A stretch of 46,648 bases of DNA from Alphaproteobacteria bacterium (GCA_015062585.1 SUUJ01000010.1:1-46648), one strand, 5' to 3'. Counted from the stretch's first letter, positions 1 through 8,566 are shown. Program-made: numbers and translations. Notes: generated by a model from the letters alone, not told the origin.

Positions 1-113
1 ATATGAACGAGGTTTCTGCCGAGTATCTGACATTGCAAACAAGACAACAGTTGGCTGTAAACTCTCTATCGCTTGCTTCGCAATCGACAAGCTCGGTCTT
101 GGGACTGTTTTAA
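1..113 (+). CDS. flagellin, C-terminal end (partial, runs off left edge)
   Basis: The reading frame is open from the window edge to a TAA at 111-113, giving 36 visible codons from position 3. The peptide contains LTLQTRQQLAVNSLSLASQS and ends SSVLGLF. This is the conserved D0 C-terminal helix of bacterial flagellins, which usually ends in a similar Leu/Phe-rich tail. The protein would be the polymerising filament subunit, exported through the flagellar hook-basal body. Only the tail is visible, so its size and variable region are unknown. A second flagellin begins at the right end of the window on the same strand. Confidence 0.85.
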   Translation, partial: MNEVSAEYLTLQTRQQLAVNSLSLASQSTSSVLGLF

Positions 114-114
114 T

Positions 115-150
115 AAAAAAAATATCCCGGATTTTTTTACCCGGGATATC
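115..150 (-). terminator. rho-independent terminator, mainly for the OMP gene
   Basis: A 9-bp perfect stem (122-130 with 141-149, ATATCCCGG/CCGGGATAT) has a T-rich loop. Read on the minus strand the stem is followed by a run of T (the A-run at 115-121), so it terminates the gene at 167-733. It lies just after the flagellin stop and may act on that strand too, although no T-run follows there. Confidence 0.8.
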
Positions 151-166
151 TTGAATATTAGCTACT

Positions 167-733
167 TTAGAAATTATATCGCAAACCGGCTGTCATTTCA
201 GCAACATGATTTAAGCTTGATGCACCGATATATGCATATCGTCCCATAATACGAGCAGATACATGTTCATTAAAGTTGTACATTGCACCGGCACCGATAC
301 GATAACCTATTCTATTAGCTGAATGAGATGTATCAGCATATTCACCTTTGAAGTAATAGTCAGCAACACCTAAACTGGCCATTAAATCGTATTTACCTTC
401 ACAACCCAACGGTTGATATCCGTAAATATCCATACCGTAAGCGTTTACTTTAGTTTTGAGTTTTTCACCCTCTGCCATATCTTTGGTGCGTTTTGCACTC
501 CATTGACCAAATACTTCGACACCTATTCTATCCATACGGGCACCCATATTGATAATGCCTGAATGATAAGTCTTTTTAGCATCGTCAAGTGAGCCTTTGA
601 AGTCATATGAATCCAAAGCATAATCAGCACCAATATAAACTTTAGTGGCTTTTGTCATATCATTCCAGCCGGCCAAAGCATTGGTTGAACAAAGTACGCA
701 AGCTACTCCTGCAAGTAATAATGTTTTTTTCAT
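167..733 (-). CDS. outer-membrane beta-barrel protein, OmpA/opacity-like porin fold
   Basis: The 188-residue precursor starts with a clear signal peptide (MKKTLLLAGVACVLCSTNALA, cleavage after ALA near residue 21). The mature part is rich in alternating hydrophobic and aromatic strands ending in aromatic residues (VYIGADYALD, IGYRIGAGAMYNF). It ends AGLRYNF, the terminal-Phe signature used by the BAM machinery. The size suits an eight-stranded barrel. A GGAG ribosome site lies about 10 bases upstream of the ATG at 733. It is monocistronic with its own terminator. The specific role (adhesion, structure or pore) cannot be read from sequence. Confidence 0.75.
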   Translation of the reverse strand: MKKTLLLAGVACVLCSTNALAGWNDMTKATKVYIGADYALDSYDFKGSLDDAKKTYHSGIINMGARMDRIGVEVFGQWSAKRTKDMAEGEKLKTKVNAYGMDIYGYQPLGCEGKYDLMASLGVADYYFKGEYADTSHSANRIGYRIGAGAMYNFNEHVSARIMGRYAYIGASSLNHVAEMTAGLRYNF

Positions 734-907
734 TGTTTTAAAACTCCATTTATAAATAAGTTTTGTTTTTTTTACTTAAACCTAAGTAGTTAACGGTTTA
801 CACAAATTAGATAATCCGGATAAAAGCTTTTTAAAGGGGAATTAAATATTTTTTTACGCAAATACTCTAATATGAAATAAATTGTATTTATGAAAGGCTT
901 GAAAAAT

Positions 908-1546
908 ATGACTTTTTGCCCTCCTGATAAAAATTGTAAAAATTGTCAAAGGCTGGTTTGTTTCAGAGAAGATAATAAAATAAAATTTCCGACATATTAC
1001 AACGGACCGGTGCCTGCTTTCGGCTCATTAAACTCGGAAGTTTTGATTGTAGGATTAGCCCCGGGACTAAATGGAGCTAATCAAACAGGACGCCCTTTTA
1101 CTAATGATTATGCAGGAGATGTGTTGTACCCTATTTTAAAAAAATATGGTTTTGCCGAAGGAAATTACGGTAAAGTTGCTAATGACGGATTTGAGCTTTT
1201 GAATGTTCGAGTTACTAATTCGGTTCGTTGTGTGCCGCCACAAAACAAAGTAACCGGTGATGAGGTAAAAAATTGCGGTAAGTTTTTGATTGATGAAATA
1301 GCTGATATGCCAAATTTAAAAATTATTCTTACATTGGGAAGTGTGGCGCATAATGCTGTTTTAGGAGTTTTGGGATATAAAAAAGCTGCTTTCAAATTCG
1401 GACACGGTAATTTACACAAGTTAGATAAACACAATGTTTTGATGTTAAATTCTTATCATACATCTCGCTATAATATAAATACGGGTGTTTTGACTTATAA
1501 AATGTTTGAGAAAATCGTAAAAACACTGAAGGAAAAATTATGTTGA
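908..1546 (+). CDS. uracil-DNA glycosylase, family 5-like (UDGb type)
   Basis: DNA-repair enzyme that removes uracil from DNA. The N-terminus has a cysteine set typical of the iron-sulfur UDGs (CPPDKNCKNC, then C at about residue 19). Motif 1 reads GLAPGLNGANQTGRPFTNDY, matching the family 5 form rather than family 4, and the C-terminal motif is NSYHTSRYNINTG. The length of 212 residues is normal. An in-frame ATG exists at 890, but only the ATG at 908 has a ribosome site (GAAAGG at 892-897), so 908 is preferred. The family commonly has SYHPSRYN, so the Thr after His is a small deviation. Confidence 0.85.
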   Translation: MTFCPPDKNCKNCQRLVCFREDNKIKFPTYYNGPVPAFGSLNSEVLIVGLAPGLNGANQTGRPFTNDYAGDVLYPILKKYGFAEGNYGKVANDGFELLNVRVTNSVRCVPPQNKVTGDEVKNCGKFLIDEIADMPNLKIILTLGSVAHNAVLGVLGYKKAAFKFGHGNLHKLDKHNVLMLNSYHTSRYNINTGVLTYKMFEKIVKTLKEKLC

Positions 1547-1637
1547 CATAGCTTGTAATTTAGGTGTAACATCCGGCTATTGAAGATAAAATTAGTAGCA
1601 TATGGATATGTTGAACAAATAAATAAATTTCTTGAGT

Positions 1638-2078
1638 ATGGAAAAGAATTTTAAGGATGGTATTTTCGGTACCGGTATTATTGCTCTTAAAAACAGGCCT
1701 ATCAAAATCTACAAGACCTTAGAAGATGCAAAACAAGCTGCTTTGCAGTGTGGTGTAAACTTTGTAGTTAAGCACATCATCACGGATGAAGATGACGAAA
1801 AAAAAGACATTCGCACCATTTTAGCTTGGAACTTTGCTGTCAAGACAAGAGATATCTTGTTGAAAGAATACAGCAAATGCGGATGGGGAGAGAAGTTATC
1901 AGTTCTGAGAGCTTGTCATAATCCAAACTGGATTGAACTAACAACCGGAACTCATTACAACTACATTTTTCCTATTGAAAATGATGTTCCAAATGAGGTT
2001 TTGGAAGAGTTGAAAAAATTAGATAGCGCTTGGTTTACGATCTCAGAAACAGATGGTAAAAACTATGTAAGACCATAG
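1638..2078 (+). CDS. hypothetical protein, about 146 residues
   Basis: I do not recognise this family. The protein is soluble, with no signal peptide or membrane segment, and mixed charged and aromatic composition (for example RTILAWNFAVKTRDILLKEY and LDSAWFTISETDG). A TTG at 1632 lies two codons before the ATG at 1638; neither has a convincing ribosome site, so the start is uncertain. The gene follows the UDG gene by about 90 bases, with no terminator seen between them, and ends at a bidirectional terminator. Codon use looks like the neighbours. Confidence 0.65.
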   Translation: MEKNFKDGIFGTGIIALKNRPIKIYKTLEDAKQAALQCGVNFVVKHIITDEDDEKKDIRTILAWNFAVKTRDILLKEYSKCGWGEKLSVLRACHNPNWIELTTGTHYNYIFPIENDVPNEVLEELKKLDSAWFTISETDGKNYVRP

Positions 2079-2097
2079 AAACATCTGTAAACTATGT

Positions 2098-2134
2098 AAA
2101 AAAACTTGGTTGCTTTTGGTAACCAAGTTTTTTG
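2098..2134. terminator. bidirectional rho-independent terminator
   Basis: AAACTTGGTT and AACCAAGTTT form a stem with a short loop, flanked by an A-run on the left and a T-run on the right. It therefore works on both strands, ending the gene at 1638-2078 and the Rnf operon that stops at 2140. Confidence 0.85.
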
Positions 2135-2139
2135 CATTT

Positions 2140-2715
2140 TTAATATGATATTCCGGCAAATCCCATAAACGCCATTGATAACAATGCTGCTGTTATCAAT
2201 ACTATCGGTGTGCCTTTTAAGCTTTCCGGAATTTCGGTCCTATCCAGTCTTTCTCTAATACCGGCAAAGATAACTATTGCCAAGGTAAAACCCATAGCCG
2301 AAGCTAAAGTATAACAAATTCCGGCAAGTAAAGTGTAGTTCTTTTGAATAGTTAAAATAGCAATACCCAAAACTGCGCAGTTTGTGGTAATGAGCGGTAA
2401 AAATATTCCTAAAGATTGATACAATGCCGGAGAGCTTTTTTTGATTATTATTTCCACCATTTGCACAAGTGAGGCAATAACCAAAATAAAAGTTACGGTC
2501 GTCATAAATTTGAGATTATACGGTTGCAAGAAAGTATAGTATATTAAAAAGGTTACAGTGGTTGCCAAAGTCATTACAAACATTACGGCAATTCCCATAC
2601 CGATTGCGGTTGAGATTTTTTTAGAAACACCTAAAAACGGGCAAATTCCCAAAAATTGCGAAAGGATAATGTTGTTTACGAAAATCGCTGTTATAAATAT
2701 CATTAAGTATGCCAT
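2140..2715 (-). CDS. rnfA: Rnf complex subunit RnfA
   Basis: Integral membrane subunit of the ion-translocating ferredoxin:NAD+ oxidoreductase. It has 191 residues and about six membrane helices. It starts MAYLMIFITAIFVNNIILSQ and contains FLGICPFLGVSKKI, the cysteine-bearing motif conserved in RnfA and NqrE. RnfA and RnfE are inverted-topology paralogues, and both are here side by side. It is the last gene of the operon, two bases after rnfE. Gene identity is secure. Confidence 0.95.
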   Translation of the reverse strand: MAYLMIFITAIFVNNIILSQFLGICPFLGVSKKISTAIGMGIAVMFVMTLATTVTFLIYYTFLQPYNLKFMTTVTFILVIASLVQMVEIIIKKSSPALYQSLGIFLPLITTNCAVLGIAILTIQKNYTLLAGICYTLASAMGFTLAIVIFAGIRERLDRTEIPESLKGTPIVLITAALLSMAFMGFAGISY

Positions 2716-2717
2716 GA

Positions 2718-3314
2718 CTATTTAGCTCCTCGTAATTTGTTTACAACAATGATTATTGAAGCAAGTGCCAAAAATGCTCCCGGAGGCATGATAAATAACA
2801 ATATCGGATTTGCCACCTCGCCCATAAAACTAAAACCGAAAATGGATCCATTACCCAAAATTTCTCGAACAGAGCCAAGTATGGTCAAAGCAAAGGTAAA
2901 ACCTATTCCCATACCGATTGCGTCGAGAAGTGACTGAAATATGGTGTTTTTGGAAGCAAAAGCCTCTGCCCTGCCTAATATTATGCAGTTTACCACAATC
3001 AGAGGAATATATATTCCAAGAGCAGAATATAGCACCGGCAGATATGCTTGCATTACCATTTCAAGTATTGTTACAAACGAAGCAATTATTACAATAAAAC
3101 TGGGAATTCTGATGATGTCGGGAATAACTTTTTTTATTGATGATATGGCCATATTAGAGAGCATCAATACAAACATTGTCGCCAAGCCCATACCCAATCC
3201 GTTGGTTGCCGAAGTGGTAACACCAAGCGTCGGGCACATACCCAAAAGCATTACCAATATCGGATTTTCTCTAAATATTCCTCTGGTTAAGTTATCTAAG
3301 GAGGTCTTATTCAT
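2718..3314 (-). CDS. rnfE: Rnf complex subunit RnfE
   Basis: Membrane subunit paired with RnfA. The motif LLGMCPTLGVTTSATNGLGM carries the conserved cysteine, and about six hydrophobic helices follow; 198 residues. The longer frame starting at 3362 is rejected because AGGAGA lies directly upstream of the ATG at 3314. The first bases overlap the end of rnfG by 8, which suggests translational coupling. No unusual residues seen. Confidence 0.95.
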   Translation of the reverse strand: MNKTSLDNLTRGIFRENPILVMLLGMCPTLGVTTSATNGLGMGLATMFVLMLSNMAISSIKKVIPDIIRIPSFIVIIASFVTILEMVMQAYLPVLYSALGIYIPLIVVNCIILGRAEAFASKNTIFQSLLDAIGMGIGFTFALTILGSVREILGNGSIFGFSFMGEVANPILLFIMPPGAFLALASIIIVVNKLRGAK

Positions 3315-3897
3315 TGTTATCTCCTGAATTAAAATTGCTAAAAGCATCATAGGCTCGCGCAATAGCTTTTAATACGGCACGAGAACTGATGGTGGCAGCT
3401 GTTACGGCATCAACATCTCCACCATCTTGTTTTACTTTCAATATTTGGCGATGCGGATAAAAATCGGTTAATTGTTCTTTGAACTTCGGTTCGTCTACTT
3501 TAGAGCCAAGGCCCGGTGTTTCATTTGAAGAAATAACCTTGAAATATTTTATGGAACCGGAAACATTGAAACCGGTCATAACTTCAATTCTTCCGCCAAA
3601 TCCTGCATTACTGTATGATTTAATGGCAACAGATGTGAGTTTACCGCCCTTTCTGGCCGGATACATAATCAGTTTATCTTTTTTGTCTTTGGTCATAATT
3701 GTTGTTTTTTCGGCAAAAGGGTTATTATCAAACTCATTGACCACTTCACTTATTGCCTCTAATTCTTTGGCATCTTTGGCCTTTTGTATAGCTTCGAATG
3801 TAAAATTATACATATAACCGAGTGCAAAAGCCGACAAGGTTACTATAATCACTAAAGTTATTACAGGGACTAAAAATTCTTTAATTCTTTTGCTCAT
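3307..3897 (-). CDS. rnfG: Rnf complex subunit RnfG (FMN-carrying)
   Basis: Periplasm-facing subunit with one N-terminal membrane helix (about residues 10-30) and an FMN-binding domain. The covalent flavin site is VDAVTAATISSRAV near residue 160, where Thr would carry FMN through a phosphoester bond made by ApbE. The family often has GAT where this has AAT. The PGLGSKV motif is also present. The 196 residues are normal. The start codon overlaps the rnfD stop (TAATG). Confidence 0.95.
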   Translation of the reverse strand: MSKRIKEFLVPVITLVIIVTLSAFALGYMYNFTFEAIQKAKDAKELEAISEVVNEFDNNPFAEKTTIMTKDKKDKLIMYPARKGGKLTSVAIKSYSNAGFGGRIEVMTGFNVSGSIKYFKVISSNETPGLGSKVDEPKFKEQLTDFYPHRQILKVKQDGGDVDAVTAATISSRAVLKAIARAYDAFSNFNSGDNNE

Positions 3898-4886
3898 TAT
3901 TTTTTCTCCCCATAATAACGCTGAACAGCGAACTTATCTATCAGAGGTACAAAAGCGTTCATTATCAAAATTGCAAAAGAAACTCCTTCAGGATAAGCAC
4001 TGAATGATCGAATTATAACGGTTAAGAAACCGCAACATATTGCATATATTATTTGTCCTTTTACGGTCATTGGTGAAGTTGTGTAATCGGTTGCCATAAA
4101 GATTGCACCAAGCATTAAACCACCTGATAGCAAATGCGCCATAGGTAAAAATTTGGCATTTCCCGTAGTGTAATATAAAATTGTCGTCATTACTAAAACC
4201 GTTGCTAAATAATAAAACGGAATATGCCAGGTAATAACTTTGCGCCACAGCATATAGCCCAATCCCAATAACAAAGCAAGTGCCGAAATTTCGCCGATAC
4301 AACCGCCTACATTACCCAAGAACATATCGAGATATGATGGCAATTCATCAATGGTATACATTTCTGCCGAAATTTCGCCGCTGTTGTTCATGCTTTTTAA
4401 CATTCTCAGAGTTGTTGCTCCGGTTGAACCGTCTGGACTGAACAAAGATAAAAAATGAGGATTCGGCCAAACAGTCATTTGAACCGGAAATGATATAAAC
4501 AAAAATACTCGGCCTACTAATGCAGGATTAAAAATGTTGCACCCTAACCCGCCAAAACAAACTTTTGCAATTATAATAGCTACAAAAGATCCGATAAGTA
4601 TCATCCAACAAGGCATTGTCGATGGTAAATTATATGCCAACAGCAATCCTGTTATAATGGCAGAATAATCACTTGTGGTGTTTTTGATTTTTAGCCAGTA
4701 GCGACAAGCCAAATATTCAAACATTACACAACCGGCAACAGAGGTAAGAATTACTCTTAGTGCATCAAGTCCGAAAAACAGCACTGCAGCAACAGCAGCC
4801 GGCATTAAAGCAATAACAACATCAAGCATTAGTGACTTGGTGTTGCGAGAGGTTTGCATATGAGGATTGGTAGATATTTTTAACAT
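3897..4886 (-). CDS. rnfD: Rnf complex subunit RnfD (FMN-carrying)
   Basis: Membrane subunit of 329 residues with eight to ten hydrophobic segments, homologous to NqrB. The covalent FMN site is STGATTLRML near residue 150, preceded by a loop of the usual length. The start MLKISTNPHMQTSRNTKSLM matches the family form, with short-chain polar residues before the first helix. It is part of the tightly packed operon: 7 bases after rnfC and overlapping rnfG. Confidence 0.95.
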   Translation of the reverse strand: MLKISTNPHMQTSRNTKSLMLDVVIALMPAAVAAVLFFGLDALRVILTSVAGCVMFEYLACRYWLKIKNTTSDYSAIITGLLLAYNLPSTMPCWMILIGSFVAIIIAKVCFGGLGCNIFNPALVGRVFLFISFPVQMTVWPNPHFLSLFSPDGSTGATTLRMLKSMNNSGEISAEMYTIDELPSYLDMFLGNVGGCIGEISALALLLGLGYMLWRKVITWHIPFYYLATVLVMTTILYYTTGNAKFLPMAHLLSGGLMLGAIFMATDYTTSPMTVKGQIIYAICCGFLTVIIRSFSAYPEGVSFAILIMNAFVPLIDKFAVQRYYGEKK

Positions 4887-4893
4887 TTTAAGT

Positions 4894-6222
4894 TCACTTT
4901 TTTCTGATTTCTTGTTTAGCTATTTTACAATAATCCAAAAGAGGTATATTAGCCGGGCAACCATAAGCGCAACAACCGCATTCTATACAATCACCGGCGT
5001 GTAGCTTACGAAGCTCGTCTGTGGGGCCATTGTAAGTAATTGCTTGTTTTATGGCAAAAGGTCGCAGTCCTGCCGGACAAACAAGCGCACATTTACCGCA
5101 ACGAATACAAGCTGAAGCTTCGGTTTTTGAAATATTGTCTTCCTTAAACAGTAATACACCCGAGGTTAATTTGGTGGTCGGAGCCGATTGATTTACAATG
5201 GCATTTCCCATCATCGGTCCGCCTAAGATGATTTTGCTGACACTTTCATCCATGCCTCCGGCTTTATCTATGAGATAGGATATCGGTGTGCCTACTCTTA
5301 CTCGATAGTTGCTGGGATATTGTATGCCGTCGCCGGATACGGTAATAATGCGTTCAAACAAGGGTTTGTTTTTCATAACCGCTTCATAAACAGCATGAAC
5401 CGTTCCGACATTTTGAACAATACAGCCGACATCTAAAGGAAGCTTACCGGTAGGAAGCTCTTTGCCGGTAATTGCTCGAATAAGTTGTTTTTCGCCTCCT
5501 TGCGGATATTTGGTTTTGCAAACCTTGACATTTACACCTACATAAAGTCTACACAATGCGTCAAGTGTCGCTATTGCGTGAGGTTTATTTTCATCAATGG
5601 CAATAACAGCGTTTTGAATACCTAAGGCTTTGTTAATTATTCTGGCGCCGATAATTATTTGTTCTGCCTTTTCTATCATCAATCTGTCATCAGCAGTCAA
5701 AAACGGTTCGCATTCAATACCGTTAACGATTAAGATATCAACTTTTTTACCTTCGGGAATTGATGTTTTAATCGGGGTAGGATAACCTGCACCACCCATA
5801 CCGACGATACCGGCAGTGCGTATTTTTTCAACGATTTCTTCCGGAGTAAAGTTTATTTCTTTGACAACTTTGTCACTTCTGTCAATACTTTCTTCCCATT
5901 CATCGCCTTCGACCTTTATGGTAATCATTTTTTCTTCATAACCGGTTGAGCCTGCTACATCTTCAACTTTTAATACCTCGCCCGATACCGAAGAGTGAAC
6001 ATCGGAAGAAACAATACCGTCTGCATCGGCAATTAGAGTTCCTACTTTTACTTTATCGCCTTTGTTTACCAAAATTTTTGCTGAAGAACCGATATGCTGT
6101 TTTACCGGAATGCAGACAGTTTCGGGAAGACCTGCGTCTTCTATCGGGCAATTGGCTGTAAGTTTGTATTTTTCAGGGTGAATACCGCCCATCGGAAATG
6201 TATATTTTTTACTCAACGACAT
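4894..6222 (-). CDS. rnfC: Rnf complex subunit RnfC (NADH/ferredoxin-side, FMN and 2x[4Fe-4S])
   Basis: Peripheral cytoplasmic subunit that exchanges electrons with NAD(H). It begins MSLSKKYTFPMGGIHPEKYK, the normal RnfC N-terminus. A biotinyl-lipoyl-like domain follows (KGDKVKVGTLIADADG), then the flavin/NAD domain (GMGGAGYPTPIK) and two ferredoxin motifs (CIRCGKCALVCPAG and CIECGCCAYGCPAN). The frame can be extended to 6324, but AAGGAGA sits directly before the ATG at 6222 and the family start matches there. It overlaps the end of rnfB by 14 bases. Confidence 0.95.
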   Translation of the reverse strand: MSLSKKYTFPMGGIHPEKYKLTANCPIEDAGLPETVCIPVKQHIGSSAKILVNKGDKVKVGTLIADADGIVSSDVHSSVSGEVLKVEDVAGSTGYEEKMITIKVEGDEWEESIDRSDKVVKEINFTPEEIVEKIRTAGIVGMGGAGYPTPIKTSIPEGKKVDILIVNGIECEPFLTADDRLMIEKAEQIIIGARIINKALGIQNAVIAIDENKPHAIATLDALCRLYVGVNVKVCKTKYPQGGEKQLIRAITGKELPTGKLPLDVGCIVQNVGTVHAVYEAVMKNKPLFERIITVSGDGIQYPSNYRVRVGTPISYLIDKAGGMDESVSKIILGGPMMGNAIVNQSAPTTKLTSGVLLFKEDNISKTEASACIRCGKCALVCPAGLRPFAIKQAITYNGPTDELRKLHAGDCIECGCCAYGCPANIPLLDYCKIAKQEIRKK

Positions 6223-7039
6223 TCTCCTTATAAACAATGGCACCGGTAGGACAATTTTTAGCCAACTCTTCACCAAAACGAGAAGCGTCAATATCAGCCG
6301 GAATATATGAAATATTGTTTTCAACTTTAATTAAATCATTTATTTTTGAGCACTTCATACAACCGATACAAGCAGCTTTGCAATTTTTTCTGGCTGTAGC
6401 GCCTTTTTGTTTGTTGCGACAAGCAACATAGACAATGCTACCGTTTTGACTTAGAGGGCGTATTTCAAACAAACCTCTGGGGCAAACCTTAGCACAAGCA
6501 CCGCAAGAAACACATTTGGATGAATCTATTTGAGGCAAGCCTGTTTCTTCATTGACAGATAATGCTCCAAATTTACAAGCTTTGATACAATCGCCTAAGC
6601 GCAAGCATCCGTCAGGGCAACCGCTTTGACCGGATGAAATTCTGTTTGCAATACGACATGAGCTGACAGCTTCATATACAACTTTGGAAGGTGCATTTTG
6701 ACAAGTTCCCTGACAAAGCAGCACCGCTGTCGTAGGGCTTTTTTCCGCAACTTCGAATCCTTTTATTGCGGCAATTTGTTGCATAACTTTTTGACCGCCG
6801 ACAGGACAGTACAGGTTGGCAAATAAGTCAGCATCAGCTTTGGCACAAGCGGTTGCAAAATCGGCGCAACCTGCTCTACCGCAACCGCCACAGTTGGCTT
6901 GAGGTAAAACATCTACGATTTTTACGGTTGTTTCATCGGTTTCTACTTTGAATTTTTTTGAAACTAAATATAGAATCAACGCTGATACAAAAGCTATGGA
7001 ACCGAGTATTACGGTATTTAATAATATAAGGTTATCCAT
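6209..7039 (-). CDS. rnfB: Rnf complex subunit RnfB (multi-[4Fe-4S] ferredoxin-like)
   Basis: Electron-entry subunit: an N-terminal membrane anchor (residues about 5-25), then the four-cysteine domain NCGGCGRAGCADF...C, then ferredoxin motifs CPDGCLRLGDCIKAC and CVSCGACAKVCPRG. A further part follows, KGATARKNCKAACIGCMKC, with a last NCPTGAI near the end. This extended C-terminal half resembles RnfB of Bacteroidota, as I recall it, more than the shorter proteobacterial form. Relative to that type one ferredoxin unit appears lost: the run after CIGCMKC lacks its fourth Cys and the final CxxCxxC is missing. 276 residues. Confidence 0.95.
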   Translation of the reverse strand: MDNLILLNTVILGSIAFVSALILYLVSKKFKVETDETTVKIVDVLPQANCGGCGRAGCADFATACAKADADLFANLYCPVGGQKVMQQIAAIKGFEVAEKSPTTAVLLCQGTCQNAPSKVVYEAVSSCRIANRISSGQSGCPDGCLRLGDCIKACKFGALSVNEETGLPQIDSSKCVSCGACAKVCPRGLFEIRPLSQNGSIVYVACRNKQKGATARKNCKAACIGCMKCSKINDLIKVENNISYIPADIDASRFGEELAKNCPTGAIVYKENVVE

Positions 7040-7040
7040 T

Positions 7041-7463
7041 TTATCTTACGTCCTTTTTTGATACCTTAAATTCGAATTTTGATTTAACTTTGTCTTTAGC
7101 CAAGAATAAACCAAAATAATAAGGAATCAAGATAATTATTCCACATATTCCGCCTGTGATTTCATCTTGTTTATAATGTAACACGCCAATGATTGTTGAA
7201 ATCATCAAAATCAAAGGAATGACATAGGCTAAGACAATAGCTTGAAATGCTTGATTTTCAGTGATTGTTACTATGACTTCGTCGTTTATCTTAAAATCTT
7301 TAGCGTTATAGGTTTTGACGATTATTTCTTTTTCTTTGCTTTCCGAACCTGAGCAAAAACCTTTTACCGCGCATGATGAACAAGCCGAGCAACTTAAAAT
7401 ATTTATTTTTAGCTCGTTGCCGTTTATTTGTTTTACGATACCTGTTTTATTGATTTCATTCAT
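7041..7463 (-). CDS. rseC: RseC-family membrane protein (SoxR-reducing system type)
   Basis: The family is linked to Rnf-type complexes and to reduction of SoxR iron-sulfur clusters. The 140 residues begin with a beta-rich cytoplasmic part carrying the cysteine cluster CSACSSCAVKGFC (about residues 25-37). Two membrane helices follow (about 75-95 and 105-123) and a basic tail. It sits one base upstream of rnfB, so it is translated with the operon. No soxR gene is visible, so a general role in Rnf assembly or redox coupling is more likely than SoxR reduction. This is inference from context. Confidence 0.85.
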   Translation of the reverse strand: MNEINKTGIVKQINGNELKINILSCSACSSCAVKGFCSGSESKEKEIIVKTYNAKDFKINDEVIVTITENQAFQAIVLAYVIPLILMISTIIGVLHYKQDEITGGICGIIILIPYYFGLFLAKDKVKSKFEFKVSKKDVR

Positions 7464-7467
7464 GTTT

Positions 7468-8466
7468 TTATTCCATCATTTTGCGAGCTGATTTGCTGTA
7501 TAATGTTTGCATTTTATTATCAAAAATGATAACTTTCAAATTATGTTTTTCGGCAAACTCCAAGCCTTTTTTTGCACCCATGGCATTTATAGCGGTAGCA
7601 TAGGCATCTGCATACATACATGAATTATGAAATACCGAAACGGAGAGAATGTCTGTTTCTACCGGACGACCGGTTTTGGGCGAAATGGTATGGGCATATA
7701 TTTTATTGCCTTTTTTATAATAGTTGCGATAGTTTCCCGAAGTTGCAACGGCGATGTTACTTAAGGATAATACCATAATATTTTCACTGGAATTTTCTAC
7801 GGGCTTATTGATAGCAATATTCCACGATTCATTGTTGTCGGAACGATATCCTTTAGTCTTTATTTCTCCTCCGATATCAACTATGTAATTTTGGTATGAT
7901 TTTTTATCTAAAAGTTTGGCTATTTCATCTACGGCATATCCCTTGGCAATGGCCGATAAATTGATAGCGGTATCAGAATATTGCTTATTGATAATTCGAT
8001 AATTATTCTTAAACTTAAGTTTGTTAAATCCGGTAGTTTTTAACACCTTAGAAACTTCTTCTTTTGAAGGAAATGTCGCTTTAGTGTTACCAAAACCCCA
8101 CAAATTTATCAAATTACCCAATGTCGGATCAAACCAATAGTTGCTTTGTTCAGACACAATATGCGATGCTTTTAAGACTTCGGATAATTCGGAAGACAGT
8201 TTAATATCAACACCCGAAGCAGATTGGTTGATTTTAGATATCTCGCTTGAGGAATTAAATACGGACATCTGATTGTCTATTTGTTCAAGCTTTTCTTTTA
8301 TTTCGGCTTTTAATTTATTGTTTTTGTTTTCGGTGTTTATTTTGATATTGTAATATGTGCCGTATATTTCCCCTTTTATAATATGATATTTAGGAGAATT
8401 TTTATGTATTGCAAAAACAAGCAAAAGACAAAACAGTAATATTGAAATATATTGAAAGATACGCAT
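7468..8466 (-). CDS. apbE: ApbE, FAD:protein FMN transferase
   Basis: The enzyme attaches FMN covalently to Thr of RnfG and RnfD, using FAD and Mg2+. The 332 residues begin with a single hydrophobic N-terminal segment (no lipobox Cys), so it is probably an anchored periplasmic protein. Family motifs are present: NLSAIAKGYAVDEIA, VDIGGEIKTKGYR, VATSGNYRNYY, HTISPKTGRPVETDILSVSV and ADAYATAINAMG. It is the first gene of the apbE-rseC-rnfBCDGEA operon and supplies the modification needed by two of its products. It diverges from the gene at 8567. Confidence 0.93.
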   Translation of the reverse strand: MRIFQYISILLFCLLLVFAIHKNSPKYHIIKGEIYGTYYNIKINTENKNNKLKAEIKEKLEQIDNQMSVFNSSSEISKINQSASGVDIKLSSELSEVLKASHIVSEQSNYWFDPTLGNLINLWGFGNTKATFPSKEEVSKVLKTTGFNKLKFKNNYRIINKQYSDTAINLSAIAKGYAVDEIAKLLDKKSYQNYIVDIGGEIKTKGYRSDNNESWNIAINKPVENSSENIMVLSLSNIAVATSGNYRNYYKKGNKIYAHTISPKTGRPVETDILSVSVFHNSCMYADAYATAINAMGAKKGLEFAEKHNLKVIIFDNKMQTLYSKSARKMME

Positions 8467-8496
8467 ATTTATACCTGTATAATTGCAAAGTTATTT

Positions 8497-8525
8497 TTTA
8501 CAAAAATCAAAACTTGTTTTATAAT
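8497..8525 (+). promoter_or_regulatory. sigma-70-like promoter for the CDP-alcohol phosphatidyltransferase/dsbD pair
   Basis: TTTACA (8497-8502), a 17-base spacer and a perfect TATAAT (8520-8525). A GAGG ribosome site follows at about 8553-8556, before the ATG at 8567. Confidence 0.6.
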
Positions 8526-8566
8526 CAAGCTAAATTAAAGTCAAACAATATTGTGAGGATATATCC

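Noticed and set aside
2737..3327. Plus-strand frames opposite rnfE and rnfG
   Set aside because: They are antisense shadows of well-supported membrane-protein genes and lack ribosome sites and family features.
6222..6324. Longer RnfC start
   Set aside because: The extra 34 residues lie inside rnfB; the ATG at 6222 has AAGGAGA and matches the family N-terminus.
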